Below are positions 16,063-24,312 of a stretch of DNA of 64,000 nucleotides, in pieces. Below the pieces are notes generated by a model. That model had not been told where the DNA came from, did not search any database, and worked only from the letters and a program-made list of their open reading frames with translations. The position numbers were made by a program, and so were the translations under genes. The stretch's first letter is position 1; the number at the start of each line of letters is the position of its first letter. This stretch comes from Catellatospora sp. IY07-71. GTDB taxonomy: Bacteria; Actinomycetota; Actinomycetes; Mycobacteriales; Micromonosporaceae. The stretch spans positions 5,861,501 to 5,925,500 of the forward strand of contig NZ_AP023360.1 in NCBI RefSeq assembly GCF_018326265.1, read 5' to 3'.

Positions 16063-17246
16063 GGGCGCACCGCCACGGCGGCGGGCAGCGCGGCCCGCAC
16101 CCGGAAGCGGCCCCCGACCGGCCCCGCCTCGAACCAGCCGCCCTCCAGGCGCGCCCGCTCGTGCATGTTGATCAGGCCGCGCCCGGGGACGGGCGCGGAC
16201 ATCGGCGGCACCTCGTTGCCCACCTCCAGCACGACCGTGTCCGCGAGCTGCGTGACCTCGACGGTGACGGGGCCGCCGGTGCTGTGCCGCAGCGCGTTGG
16301 TGACGGCCTCCTGGGCGATGCGGTAGAGGGCGCGCTCGGCGCTCGGCGACAGGGACACGTCGGCGGGTTTCAGCACCACCTCGCGCCCGGCCGCGCGGAC
16401 CCGGTCGGCCAGCTCGGCCAGGCCGGTCAGCGCCGGGGCGGGCCCGTCCGCGCCGCCGCCTGCGGGCTCGCGGCCGGGTGGCGTCGCCGCATCGGGGTGC
16501 AGCACGCGCAGCAGCCGGTCCAGCTCGCCCAGCGCATCGCGGCCGACGGTCTCGACGTGCGCCAGGGCCTGCGCGGCGAACTGCGGGTTCTCGGCGAACA
16601 CGCGCCGGCCGACCCCGGCCTGCATGACCATCACGTTGACCGCGTGACCGAGCGCGTCGTGCAGCTCCTCGGCCAGGCGGCGGCGCTCCCCGGCGATGAT
16701 GCGCTCGGCGGCCTCCGTACGCTCCCGGGCCAGCGCCAGCACGCGCAGGTGCGCGGCCTCGGCGGCGGCCCGGCGGGTGCGCGCGGCGTCCCCGGCCACC
16801 GTCGAGACCAGGAAGCACATGGCGATGCCGAAATAGTCCAGCGTGCCGACAGCACCTCGGTCGGCGACGACGAACCCGGCCACCGACAGGCACGTCAGCA
16901 GCACCGCCACCGCGCGGCGGCCCCACCGCTCGCCCAGCGAGAAGCAGGTGAACAGGGCGATCCAGGCGGGCCACTGCACCGTCATCACGGGGTAGCCCAG
17001 TGCGGCCGCGAGCGGCACCACCGCACCGGTGGCGGCGAGCACCGGCAACGGCGCGGTCCGCCGCAGCGCCAGCGCGAGCGGGGCGACCCCGCTCAGCGCC
17101 GCGCCCACCACGCCGACCGGCCGGTAGGGCGGCCCCACCGGCAGCAGCAGCGCGGCCGTGACCGAGACCGCGGACAGGCCGACGGCCAGCCACAGGTCGG
17201 ACACCGGCACGCGCCGCAGCGCCTCGGGCAGTCGCATGGCCGCCAT
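16059..17246 (-). CDS. NarL-type sensor histidine kinase
   Basis: 395 residues. Five to six membrane helices occupy residues 15-165, without a clear extracellular sensor domain. A coiled helix leads to the HisKA_3 dimerisation domain with phosphoacceptor His196 in ELHDALGHAVNVMVMQ, and the HATPase domain at 280-390 has the N-box IAQEAVTNALRHS and GRGLINMHERA. It pairs with the downstream regulator by GTGA overlap. A second ATG at 17237 would drop three residues; the upstream one is kept without strong evidence. It is divergent from the DUF2306-type membrane protein, which may be its target. Confidence 0.92.
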   Translation of the reverse strand: MAAMRLPEALRRVPVSDLWLAVGLSAVSVTAALLLPVGPPYRPVGVVGAALSGVAPLALALRRTAPLPVLAATGAVVPLAAALGYPVMTVQWPAWIALFTCFSLGERWGRRAVAVLLTCLSVAGFVVADRGAVGTLDYFGIAMCFLVSTVAGDAARTRRAAAEAAHLRVLALARERTEAAERIIAGERRRLAEELHDALGHAVNVMVMQAGVGRRVFAENPQFAAQALAHVETVGRDALGELDRLLRVLHPDAATPPGREPAGGGADGPAPALTGLAELADRVRAAGREVVLKPADVSLSPSAERALYRIAQEAVTNALRHSTGGPVTVEVTQLADTVVLEVGNEVPPMSAPVPGRGLINMHERARLEGGWFEAGPVGGRFRVRAALPAAVAVRP

Positions 17247-17394
17247 CCTGCCGGACCGGGCGCACCGGGCGGCAGCCGCAGTTCCGGAAACCCCTCGGGT
17301 GAGGGAGACGGGATCCCTGTCGCGAGTGGAGACCTGGGCGCACCGGGCTGCCTACGCTCGGGCCGACCGGACGACCGAGCACGAAGGACTCTTC

Positions 17395-18072
17395 ATGTCG
17401 ACGACCAGCCTGCCCGCTGAACGCCCCAGGTCGCGCGGTCGCGCGGCGGGTTTCTGGTGGCTGGCGCTCACCGCGGTGGCCATCGCGGCGTTCGCGCCGC
17501 TGCCGTACCTCAGCACCTCGCTGCGCGGGCTCGCGGCGCAGGACGACGCGTTCGCCGCGAGCTATGCCGCGCTGCCGGACTGGGCGCAGGCGGCGTTCTA
17601 CGTCCACATCGTCTGTGGCGGGATCGCGCTGGCGCTGTCCCCGCTGCAGCTGGCCGCGCGGATCCGGACCAGGCTGCCCCGGCTGCACCGGGTCAACGGG
17701 CGGGTCGTGGCGATCTCGATCCTGGCGGCCGGGCTGGGGGGCCTGGTGCTGGCGCCGTCGAACCAGGCCGGTCCGATCGGCACGGCCGGGTTCGGGCTGC
17801 TCGCGGTGCTGTGGATCGGGTTCGTGGGCGCGGCGGTCCAGGCCGCCCGGCGACGGGACTTCACCGCCCACCGGCGCTGGGCGGTGCGCACGTTCGCGCT
17901 GACCTACGCGGCGGTGATGCTGCGGCTGTGGCTCGGCGTGCTGACCCCGTTGCTGGCCGGGTTCGGGATGGACCCCGAGGCTGCGTTCGAGCTGGCGTAC
18001 CACCTGGTGCCGTTCCTGTGCTGGGTGCCGAACCTGCTACTCGCCGAGTGGCTCCTGCGCCGCACCCGCTGA
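17395..18072 (+). CDS. DUF2306-like membrane protein
   Basis: 225 residues with six predicted membrane helices and conserved His residues in FYVHIVCGGIALALSPLQL and LPRLHRVNGRVVAISILA. A basic loop RRRDFTAHRRWAVRTFALTYAAV separates the halves, and LAYHLVPFLCWVPNLLLAEW lies near the end. This fits the DUF2306 family of unknown function; paired His residues in helices could bind haem, but this is speculative. The ATG at 17395 has GAAGGA 7 nt upstream. It is divergent from the histidine kinase and ends in the hairpin at 18075. Confidence 0.78.
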   Translation: MSTTSLPAERPRSRGRAAGFWWLALTAVAIAAFAPLPYLSTSLRGLAAQDDAFAASYAALPDWAQAAFYVHIVCGGIALALSPLQLAARIRTRLPRLHRVNGRVVAISILAAGLGGLVLAPSNQAGPIGTAGFGLLAVLWIGFVGAAVQAARRRDFTAHRRWAVRTFALTYAAVMLRLWLGVLTPLLAGFGMDPEAAFELAYHLVPFLCWVPNLLLAEWLLRRTR

Positions 18073-18074
18073 CG

Positions 18075-18099
18075 GGATGGGAAGGGCACCTTCCCATCC
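18075..18099. terminator. bidirectional terminator, GGAAGGGCACCTTCC repeat
   Basis: 11-bp arms GGATGGGAAGG and CCTTCCCATCC around GCA, between two convergent genes. Confidence 0.65.
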
Positions 18100-18124
18100 T
18101 CGGGCCGCGCAGCGGCCCCGGTGG

Positions 18125-18787
18125 TCAGCCGGACAGGCGGCGCAGTCGTTTGAGGAAGGTGTCCCGCGCGGTGTCCTCGAGCAGGTCGGCGCCTTCGGCG
18201 CTGATCAGCTCGATCTCGGCCAGCTGCAGGTCCAGTTCGGCCTGGATGGCGGGGTGGGCCAGCTCCCAGGCGAGCGCGTCCACCTCGGGCGGGCGGCGGC
18301 GCGGCCAGTCGCGGTCCCCCGCGGCGTGCACGGCGGCGGTGTCGAAGCCGCGCCAGCCGGTCCAGGTCGCGAACTCGACGCAGCCGTGCAGGTAGCACTC
18401 GGCGGCGTAGAAGGCGGCCAGCGCGGCGTTGCCCGGCATGTCGGTCGGGTCGTCGCGGCGGCGGTCGGCGAAGTTGGGGCTCAGGTAGAAGCAGCCGATC
18501 GCGTGAGCGAGCTCCGGCTCGGCCGTGGCATCTCCGGACAGGCCACGCCAGACCATGTCCAGGGCGGGCCGCCAGTCGGTGGCGTACGCGGCGCGCTCCC
18601 GTGCGGGCAGGCTCTCGTGCTCGTGCAGCAGCCGCTCGGCGACGACCGCGGCGTACGCGGCGCGCTGCAGCCGGGCCAGGTGCTCCAGCAGGGAGCGCAC
18701 GGTCGCCCGGACGTCGAGGAAGTGCTTGAGCCCCAGCTCGTCCAGGTGCTCGCGGACGACCTCGTCGTGAATGGCATCGCGTACCAC
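18125..18787 (-). CDS. uncharacterised helical protein
   Basis: 220 residues, soluble and mostly helical, not recognised. Notable segments are HDEVVREHLDELGLKHFLDVRA at the N-terminus, DWRPALDMVWRGLSGDATAEPE, AIGCFYLSPNFADRRRDDPTD, and AFYAAECYLHGCVEFATWTGW. The GTG at 18787 is preferred because CATAAT lies exactly 6 nt upstream, like the leaderless promoters elsewhere in the window; an upstream in-frame start at 18853 would place this -10 box inside the gene. No partner gene or function is apparent. Confidence 0.62.
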   Translation of the reverse strand: MVRDAIHDEVVREHLDELGLKHFLDVRATVRSLLEHLARLQRAAYAAVVAERLLHEHESLPARERAAYATDWRPALDMVWRGLSGDATAEPELAHAIGCFYLSPNFADRRRDDPTDMPGNAALAAFYAAECYLHGCVEFATWTGWRGFDTAAVHAAGDRDWPRRRPPEVDALAWELAHPAIQAELDLQLAEIELISAEGADLLEDTARDTFLKRLRRLSG

Positions 18788-18894
18788 ATGTGTATTATGC
18801 CCTGATTTTCGGGGAGCGGCCGCGAAACCGGTCCACGCTCGGCGGCCACGCACGAATACCGAAAAGGATGATCACCACCGGCCGGCCGGCTGTC

Positions 18895-18900
18895 TATGAT
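18895..18900 (+). promoter_or_regulatory. -10 box of a leaderless promoter
   Basis: TATGAT, 7 nt before the GTG at 18908. Confidence 0.5.
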
Positions 18901-18907
18901 CATGGCC

Positions 18908-19885
18908 GTGCCCGCGGATCTGGACCTCTCCCCGCTGCTGCTCGGCGTCGGCCTGCTCGTCTTCGGCCTCTATCTGAACCGGAACGCCATCCGCGAACGC
19001 CGCCTCACCCGGCGCCTGCGCCGCATCACCCGCCGCGCCGACAGGCTGTTCGCCCGCGAGGACGCCGTGGCGGCCACGAGGCTGCGCCAGGACACGTCCC
19101 GCCTGCGCCGCCGCACCGCGGACGCCGTGCTGCCCGCACTCGCCGAGGCGCTGCTGTGGCACGCCGACGAGCACGACACGGCCGGCCGGATGCGGGCCGC
19201 GCTGGCCTACGCCGAGGAGGCCGCGGCCACCGCCGACCGCTACGCCGAGCGCGATCCCGGCGGGGCCGTCCGGCCCAACCTGTCCCTCGGCCGCGTGCTG
19301 GCCGTGCTGAACGACGACCGGGCCGCGGTGCCGCGGCTGCGGCAGGCGTACGCGTACGCGCGCCTGGACACCGACCGCGCCCCGGCCGCCGACCTCCAGC
19401 GGGTGCTCGTCGCCGCGAACCTGAGCCTGGTCCTGCGCCGGGTCGGCGCGGTCGACGAGGCCGTGCAGGTGGCCCGCTGGGCCGTCACCGTCGACCGCGG
19501 CCTGGACCACCGGGACCTGCCCGCGTACACCGGGGCGGGCACGGCCTACGCGCACCTGGCGCTCGCCCTGGCCCTCACCGACGCCGGGCAGGACGGCCGC
19601 GCCGCCGCGGAGGAGGCCCGGCAGGTGTGGCAGACGCTCACCGAGGGCGGCGCGTTCACCGAGGACGAGACGGACGGGCCCGCGTACGCGCGCTACGCGC
19701 TGGCCTACGCGCTGCGCCCGTCGGACCCGGCCGCCGCCGCGGCGCACGCCCGTGCCGCCGAGATCGCGTTCGCGCGGCTGCACGCCCGGGTGCCCGCCCG
19801 CTACGCGCGCCGCCTGGCCGAGGCGCAGGAGCTGGTGCGCAGCCTCAGCGCGCTCGCTGGTACTCCTCCCAGGTCACCTTGGTGA
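18908..19885 (+). CDS. membrane-anchored TPR-like protein
   Basis: 325 residues. One N-terminal membrane helix (LSPLLLGVGLLVFGLYL) is followed by a very basic juxtamembrane stretch (RNAIRERRLTRRLRRITRRADR) and about 270 residues of Ala-rich helical pairs resembling tetratricopeptide repeats (AALAYAEEAAATADRYAER, AVDEAVQVARWAVTVDRG, HLALALALTDAGQDGRAAAEEARQV). It is probably an inner-membrane scaffold facing the cytoplasm. The GTG at 18908 follows TATGAT by 7 nt; an upstream ATG at 18902 is in frame. The last 41 bp overlap the convergent peptidase gene. Confidence 0.68.
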   Translation: MPADLDLSPLLLGVGLLVFGLYLNRNAIRERRLTRRLRRITRRADRLFAREDAVAATRLRQDTSRLRRRTADAVLPALAEALLWHADEHDTAGRMRAALAYAEEAAATADRYAERDPGGAVRPNLSLGRVLAVLNDDRAAVPRLRQAYAYARLDTDRAPAADLQRVLVAANLSLVLRRVGAVDEAVQVARWAVTVDRGLDHRDLPAYTGAGTAYAHLALALALTDAGQDGRAAAEEARQVWQTLTEGGAFTEDETDGPAYARYALAYALRPSDPAAAAAHARAAEIAFARLHARVPARYARRLAEAQELVRSLSALAGTPPRSPW

Positions 19886-20666
19886 CCTGCGGGCCGTCGT
19901 CGGGGCCGCGGTTGGCCAGCCCGTTCATGCCCAGGTAGTAGTCGCCGGCCTGGTTGCGGGCGGGGGTGGACTGGTCGGTGTCGGCGAGCGCGACCGCGTG
20001 GATGTGATACGGCCAGTTGCCCTGCGACGGCGTACGCAGCCAGGCGGCGAAGCCGACCTCGCGCAGCCGCCGCACCGACGCCGTCCGCTGTGTGCTGGTC
20101 AGCCCGGTCACCGCGAGGTCCAGCGCGCCGCCGCCGTCGTGGGTGCCGGCAGAGGTCGGGTCCTCCCCGGGGCTGTACGAGCCCTGGGTGATGGTGAACT
20201 GGCGGCCGAGCAGCCGTTCGGCCTCCAGCAGCATCGCCTTGGTCCGGGCGTTGACCGGCACGCCGCGCCAGGTCGACACCGTGCCCGGCGACAGCACCCG
20301 GGTCAGCGTGAACCGGCCCTCGCCGAGCAGCCGCAGCGACGTGGGACCGGGCAGGCCGGTGGCGTCCAGGCCGGTGTAGCCGAGTGAGCGCTGCCAGGCG
20401 GCGTACGCGTCGATGGTCCGGGTGCCGAAGTGGCCGTCGGCGTAGGACGCGGCCAGCAGTCCCTTCGCCTGCAGGGCCTGCTCGACCAGCAGCACGCTGT
20501 CGCGGCTGCCGGGGGTGAGCGCGGAGTCGGCGCGGCGCGGGTCGATCTGCGCGGCCTTGACCACGGCCTCCATGTCGGCCGTGGGCAGCGCGGCGGCGGG
20601 TGTCGCGGCGAGCGCGGACCCCGCGGCGGCGAGCCCCGCCACGATGAGGCTTCTTCTGGTGGGCAT
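19845..20666 (-). CDS. secreted peptidoglycan-binding, M15-like peptidase
   Basis: 273 residues. A Tat-type signal (TRRSLIVAGLAAAGSALAATPAAA) directs export. Residues 60-110 match a peptidoglycan-binding fold (LVEQALQAKGLLAASYADGHFG, DAYAAWQRSLGYTG). The C-terminal domain has GTHDGGGALDLAV and WPYHIHAVAL, which fit the HxxGxxxD and HxH zinc motifs of M15 D,D-peptidases, so it likely cuts cell-wall peptides. The ATG at 20666 has GGGAG 5 nt upstream and is preferred over a GTG two codons before. The tail overlaps the convergent TPR-like gene by 41 bp. Confidence 0.75.
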   Translation of the reverse strand: MPTRRSLIVAGLAAAGSALAATPAAALPTADMEAVVKAAQIDPRRADSALTPGSRDSVLLVEQALQAKGLLAASYADGHFGTRTIDAYAAWQRSLGYTGLDATGLPGPTSLRLLGEGRFTLTRVLSPGTVSTWRGVPVNARTKAMLLEAERLLGRQFTITQGSYSPGEDPTSAGTHDGGGALDLAVTGLTSTQRTASVRRLREVGFAAWLRTPSQGNWPYHIHAVALADTDQSTPARNQAGDYYLGMNGLANRGPDDGPQVTKVTWEEYQRAR

Positions 20667-20756
20667 GCGCACTCCCGGCGGTGAGACGGCGCCGGGGGTG
20701 TCCCGGCCTGTGCGCGCGACGCTAGGCGGGTCCGCTACACCACCGGTACACAGCGG

Positions 20757-21236
20757 CTACAGGCGCGGCTCACCAGCGTCCTCCGGTGGCCGGGAGGGCG
20801 CGGGTCCGGCCGCCCCGGGCCGGGGCGCCCGCTTGAGCACCAGCCGCCACACGGTCCGGCCCGGCCTGCTGTAGCAGAGGAACTCGTCACACACCTGGCC
20901 GGTGATGTAGAGCCCCCATCCGCCGGCGGCGGTGGGGTGCTCCACGGGTGCCCGGACCTCGTGCCGGAACGAGCCGTGGTCGGTCAGCTCCGAGATGACC
21001 TCGTCACCCTCGGTCCACACCCGCATCACCCCGCCGCCCGAGGTATGCCGCAGCGTGTTCGTGACGACCTCGCTGACCGCCAGCCGCAGCCCGCGCACCC
21101 GATCCGGCGGGAGCCCGGCCGCGAGCGCGTGGTCGCCCACGAAGTCGCGTACGGCCGCCAGCTGCGACGCGCTGCTGAACGAGATCGTCGCCACGTCCCA
21201 CGGCGGCTGCTCGAACGGGGTGCTCACCTGGCGCAC
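20757..21236 (-). CDS. anti-sigma-type ATP-binding serine kinase (RsbW/SpoIIAB-like)
   Basis: 159 residues with the HATPase_c_2 fold of anti-sigma serine kinases: LRLAVSEVVTNTLRHTSGGG is the N-box, and GGWGLYITGQVCDEF the G-box. Such proteins bind a sigma factor or phosphorylate a STAS partner. The C-terminal 25 residues are Pro/Ala-rich and disordered. The GTG at 21236 sits 4 nt after GGAGG; a second GTG three codons in is possible. It is divergent from, and probably functionally linked to, the partner-switching operon at 21631-27553, but no sigma factor gene is found in the window. Confidence 0.82.
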   Translation of the reverse strand: MRQVSTPFEQPPWDVATISFSSASQLAAVRDFVGDHALAAGLPPDRVRGLRLAVSEVVTNTLRHTSGGGVMRVWTEGDEVISELTDHGSFRHEVRAPVEHPTAAGGWGLYITGQVCDEFLCYSRPGRTVWRLVLKRAPRPGAAGPAPSRPPEDAGEPRL

Positions 21237-21630
21237 ATCTCCTCCGCCCTGCCCATCGGCATCCTGGTGCGATGTCGGGCGGACAGGCCGGCAGCGCTCG
21301 GCAGCTCTGCTCGCGATCGGCCGGGGTGCGGCGGCGCCTGCGGTCCGGCCCGTGCTCGGAGCATGAGCAACATACATGACCCGTGCCCGGTGCACGTGAC
21401 GCGCCGCTGCCCGGTGCGCCCCGCGGCCGCCGGACGCGCAGTTTCCCGCCCGGCCAGGATGTCGCATCTGCACGGGATCACTTGGCGCCCCTGCCCACCA
21501 ACGCCGCGGCCCAAACCTGCCGGCGACCGTGATCCTTCCGCGCTCACAGCGTGTGGGAGCGCTCGGCGCGCGGTGTTAAAGTCGCCTACCGGTCAGGGCG
21601 ACACGACGACACGGCAGAGGACACGAGAAC
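21237..21630. other. 394-bp intergenic region upstream of partner-switching operon
   Basis: No credible gene. It holds TAAAGT at 21577-21582, a plausible -10 for the rightward operon, and GGGAGCGCTC just upstream. I see no tRNA or long repeat. Confidence 0.5.
21577..21582 (+). promoter_or_regulatory. candidate -10 box for the partner-switching operon
   Basis: TAAAGT, 48 bp before the ATG at 21631. No clear -35 is visible, so an alternative sigma factor is possible. Confidence 0.3.
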
Positions 21631-22488
21631 ATGGCGCTGAACGCAGAACAGGCGGAACGCCTCGGCCAGTTGCTGTCCACACAGGCGGACAGGATCTCCC
21701 AGCGCTGGTCGGAGGTCGCGGCCGCACCGCTGAAGGGCCGGCTCACCGTCGCCGAGGCGGCCCGCCACACCGGCGAGCTCCAGGCACAGCTGCGCGGCGC
21801 GCTGCTGGCCGGCGCGACCGGCGTCGACGCGGTGCACAGCGCCGAGCTGCGTGCGCTGCTCACCGAGCTGTCGCGCAGCCGGGCGCGCATGGGTTTCACC
21901 GCCAGTGAGACCGCGACGAGCGTGTTCGCGCTCAAGACCGCCCTGTACGAGGCCGCCGAGGTGGAGAAGGGCGACGACGCGGCGCTGCGCGACTATGTGG
22001 CGTGGTCGGCGCTGATCGACGAGCTGGGCCTGTTCACGTTCGAGGCGTACTCGCGCGCCCGCGAGGAGATCATCACCGCGCAGGGTGAGCAGCTGCTGGA
22101 GCTGTCCACGCCCGTGGTGAAGCTCTGGGAGGGCGTCGTCGCCGTCCCACTGGTCGGCACCCTGGACTCCGCCCGGGCCCAGGTGGTCATGGAGCGGCTG
22201 CTGGAGGCCCTGGTCGACACGGGCTCGCCGTACGCGATCATCGACATCACCGGCGTGCCGGCCGTCGACACGCAGGTCGCGCAGCACGTGCTCAAGACCG
22301 TGATGGCCGCGCGGCTGATGGGCGCGGAGTGCATCATCTCCGGCATCCGCCCGCAGATCGCGCAGACCATCGTGACCCTGGGCATCGAGTTCGGCGACAT
22401 CGTCACGAAGGCCAGCCTCGCCGACGCGCTGCGGCACGCGGTGCAGCGCCGCAACGCCGACCAGCGTGCCGTGAAGCGGGAGGCGTGA
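21631..22488 (+). CDS. RsbR-like stressosome protein with C-terminal STAS domain
   Basis: 285 residues. Residues 1-160 form a helical N-terminal domain like the RsbRD/globin-like domain of stressosome RsbR proteins (TQADRISQRWSEVAA, FALKTALYEAAEVEKGDD). Residues 165-275 are a STAS domain (LVGTLDSARAQVVMERLLEALV, AIIDITGVPAVDTQVAQHVLKTV) with Thr214 at the position phosphorylated by RsbT kinases. It should build the scaffold with the RsbS-like protein encoded next, whose ATG overlaps this stop codon. It is the first gene of a strongly coupled operon. Confidence 0.88.
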   Translation: MALNAEQAERLGQLLSTQADRISQRWSEVAAAPLKGRLTVAEAARHTGELQAQLRGALLAGATGVDAVHSAELRALLTELSRSRARMGFTASETATSVFALKTALYEAAEVEKGDDAALRDYVAWSALIDELGLFTFEAYSRAREEIITAQGEQLLELSTPVVKLWEGVVAVPLVGTLDSARAQVVMERLLEALVDTGSPYAIIDITGVPAVDTQVAQHVLKTVMAARLMGAECIISGIRPQIAQTIVTLGIEFGDIVTKASLADALRHAVQRRNADQRAVKREA

Positions 22489-22898
22489 TGGACCGGCTGC
22501 CGATCCTCAAGATCGGCTCGGTGCTGCTGGTGTCGATCCAGATCGACATGCAGGACCAGATGGCCCTGCAGCTGCAGGAGGACCTCGGCCAGCGCATCGT
22601 GGACACCGGCTGCAGGGGTGTCGTCATCGACATCACCGGGCTCGACATCGTCGACTCGTTCGTCGGCCGCACCCTGTCGACGATCGCTTCGATCTCGCGG
22701 GTGCTGGACGCGGAGACCATCGTGGTCGGTATGCGGCCCGCCGTCGCCATCACGCTGGTGGAGCTGGGACTGTCCCTGGAGGGCATCCGCACCGCCCTCA
22801 ACGTGGAGCGCGGCCTGGAGCTGCTGGCCCGCAGCACCGAGCCGGACACGGTCGACGATCTGGAGCTCTTCGCCGATCCGGACCCGGCCTCCTCATGA
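22488..22898 (+). CDS. RsbS-like STAS domain antagonist
   Basis: 136 residues, a single STAS domain: ILKIGSVLLVSIQIDMQDQMA, then VVIDITGLDIVDSFVGRTLSTI with Ser57 as the likely phosphorylation site. In stressosomes RsbS holds the RsbT kinase until it is phosphorylated. The acidic tail after residue 115 is unusual. The start shares one base with the stop of the RsbR-like gene (TGATG), and the stop overlaps the RsbT-like start (ATGA). Confidence 0.9.
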   Translation: MDRLPILKIGSVLLVSIQIDMQDQMALQLQEDLGQRIVDTGCRGVVIDITGLDIVDSFVGRTLSTIASISRVLDAETIVVGMRPAVAITLVELGLSLEGIRTALNVERGLELLARSTEPDTVDDLELFADPDPASS

Positions 22899-23311
22899 CC
22901 ACGAGCGAGGCCACCGACCGCCAGGTGCAGGCCATCAGCAGCGACGAGGACGTGGTCCGCGTCCGCCAGCTGGTGCGGACCGCCGCGGTCGCCGCCAAGC
23001 TGTCGCTGGTCGACCAGACGAAGGTGGTCACCGCCGCGAGTGAGCTGGCCCGCAACACGCTCGTCTACGGCGGGGGCGGCAGCGCCGAGGTCTGCCGCGT
23101 GCTCAACGGCTCCCGCCGCGGGGTGCGGATCGTGTTCACCGACAGCGGGCCGGGCATCGCCGACGTGGAGCTCGCGCTGACCGACGGCTACACCAGCGGG
23201 ACCGGGATGGGGCTGGGCCTGAGCGGCGCGCGCCGGCTGGTCGACGAGTTCCACCTGGACACGGCGGTCGGCGCCGGGACCACCGTGGCGGTGGTCAAGT
23301 GGGCGCGCTGA
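22895..23311 (+). CDS. RsbT-like switch kinase
   Basis: 138 residues of the HATPase_c_2 fold: KVVTAASELARNTLVYGGGG is the N-box, FTDSGPGIADVELALTDGY the G1-box and GTGMGLGLSGARRLVDEF the G2/lid region. RsbT-type proteins phosphorylate RsbR and RsbS and, once released, activate a downstream phosphatase by binding it. The SpoIIE-type phosphatase at 25634-27178 is a candidate target. The ATG overlaps the RsbS-like stop, and the last 13 nt overlap the next start. Confidence 0.9.
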   Translation: MTTSEATDRQVQAISSDEDVVRVRQLVRTAAVAAKLSLVDQTKVVTAASELARNTLVYGGGGSAEVCRVLNGSRRGVRIVFTDSGPGIADVELALTDGYTSGTGMGLGLSGARRLVDEFHLDTAVGAGTTVAVVKWAR

Positions 23312-24312
23312 GCTCGCTCACCCCCACCCCGGCCTGGTTCCGGATGGACGACGCCAGCGCCGTGGGCACCGTGCGCCGCTACACGGTCGAGCTGGCGCGG
23401 GCGGTCGGGCTCGGCGAGCAGAAGACCGACAACATCGCGATCGTCGTCGCCGAGCTGGCCAGCAACCTGATCAAACACGCCGACGAGGGCAGCCTGCTGG
23501 TGCGCCCGGTGCGGCAGGCCGACAACGTCGGCGTCGAGATCGTCAGCATCGACTCGGCGCCGGGCATGGTGGACCTGTCCGCGATGTACGAGGACGGCCA
23601 CTCCACGACCGGCACGCTGGGCATCGGGCTCGGGGCGGTGGCCCGGCTGGCCGACCGCTGCGAAGGGTTCTCCCTGCCCGGGCGCGGCTCCGTGCTCGCC
23701 GCCCGCCTCTGGCAGGCGGCCGAACCGCCGCCGGCCTGGGCGGACGGGCTCACCCGGCCGCTGACCGGCGAGACGGTCAGCGGCGACTGCTTCGCCGTAC
23801 GCGACCACGCCGCCCGGCGGCAGGTCATGGTCTGCGACGGGCTGGGGCACGGCCCGGCCGCGGCCGCGGCCGCCCAGGCCGCCTTCAACATCTTCCACAC
23901 CGCCCCGGACGAGGCGCCCGCGGCGCTGGTCGAGCGCCTGCACCGGGGTCTGTCGCACACGCGCGGCGCCGCCGCCACCATCGCCGAGATCGACCCGGCC
24001 GCCGGGGTGGTGCGCGCCTGTGGCGTCGGCAACGTCGCCACGGCCGTGGTGACCGGCGCCGAGCGGCGCGGCATGGTCTCCATGCCCGGCATCGTCGGGC
24101 ACGGCAGGGCGAGCTTCCGGCAGTTCGTACTGCCTTTCACCGCACAGTCGCTGCTCGTCATGCACTCCGACGGGGTGAGCGACAAGTGGAGCCTGACCGG
24201 GTATCCCGGGCTCGACACCCGTTCCCCGCTGCTGATCGCCGCCACCGTGCTGCGTGACGCCGGGGTCCGCCGCGACGACGCCTGCGTGCTGGTGGCCAGG
24301 GCGACGCCATGA
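23299..24312 (+). CDS. fusion of anti-sigma-type ATPase and RsbX-like PP2C phosphatase
   Basis: 337 residues with two domains. Residues 10-135 are an HATPase_c_2 domain (NIAIVVAELASNLIKHADEG, IDSAPGMVDLSAMYEDGHST, TLGIGLGAVARL). Residues 145-335 are a PP2C/SpoIIE-type phosphatase (VSGDCFAVRD, MVCDGLGHGPAAAAAAQAA, LLVMHSDGVSDKW) most like RsbX, which resets stressosomes by dephosphorylating RsbR and RsbS. Joining the opposing kinase-like and phosphatase activities in one chain is typical of actinobacterial and other RsbT-RsbX clusters. GTG start inside the RsbT-like gene; the stop overlaps the kinase start. Confidence 0.87.
   Translation: MGALSSLTPTPAWFRMDDASAVGTVRRYTVELARAVGLGEQKTDNIAIVVAELASNLIKHADEGSLLVRPVRQADNVGVEIVSIDSAPGMVDLSAMYEDGHSTTGTLGIGLGAVARLADRCEGFSLPGRGSVLAARLWQAAEPPPAWADGLTRPLTGETVSGDCFAVRDHAARRQVMVCDGLGHGPAAAAAAQAAFNIFHTAPDEAPAALVERLHRGLSHTRGAAATIAEIDPAAGVVRACGVGNVATAVVTGAERRGMVSMPGIVGHGRASFRQFVLPFTAQSLLVMHSDGVSDKWSLTGYPGLDTRSPLLIAATVLRDAGVRRDDACVLVARATP

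Noticed and set aside
17158..17394. Upstream extension of the DUF2306-like gene
   Set aside because: It would be antisense to the kinase start, and GAAGGA 7 nt before the ATG at 17395 gives a clear start.
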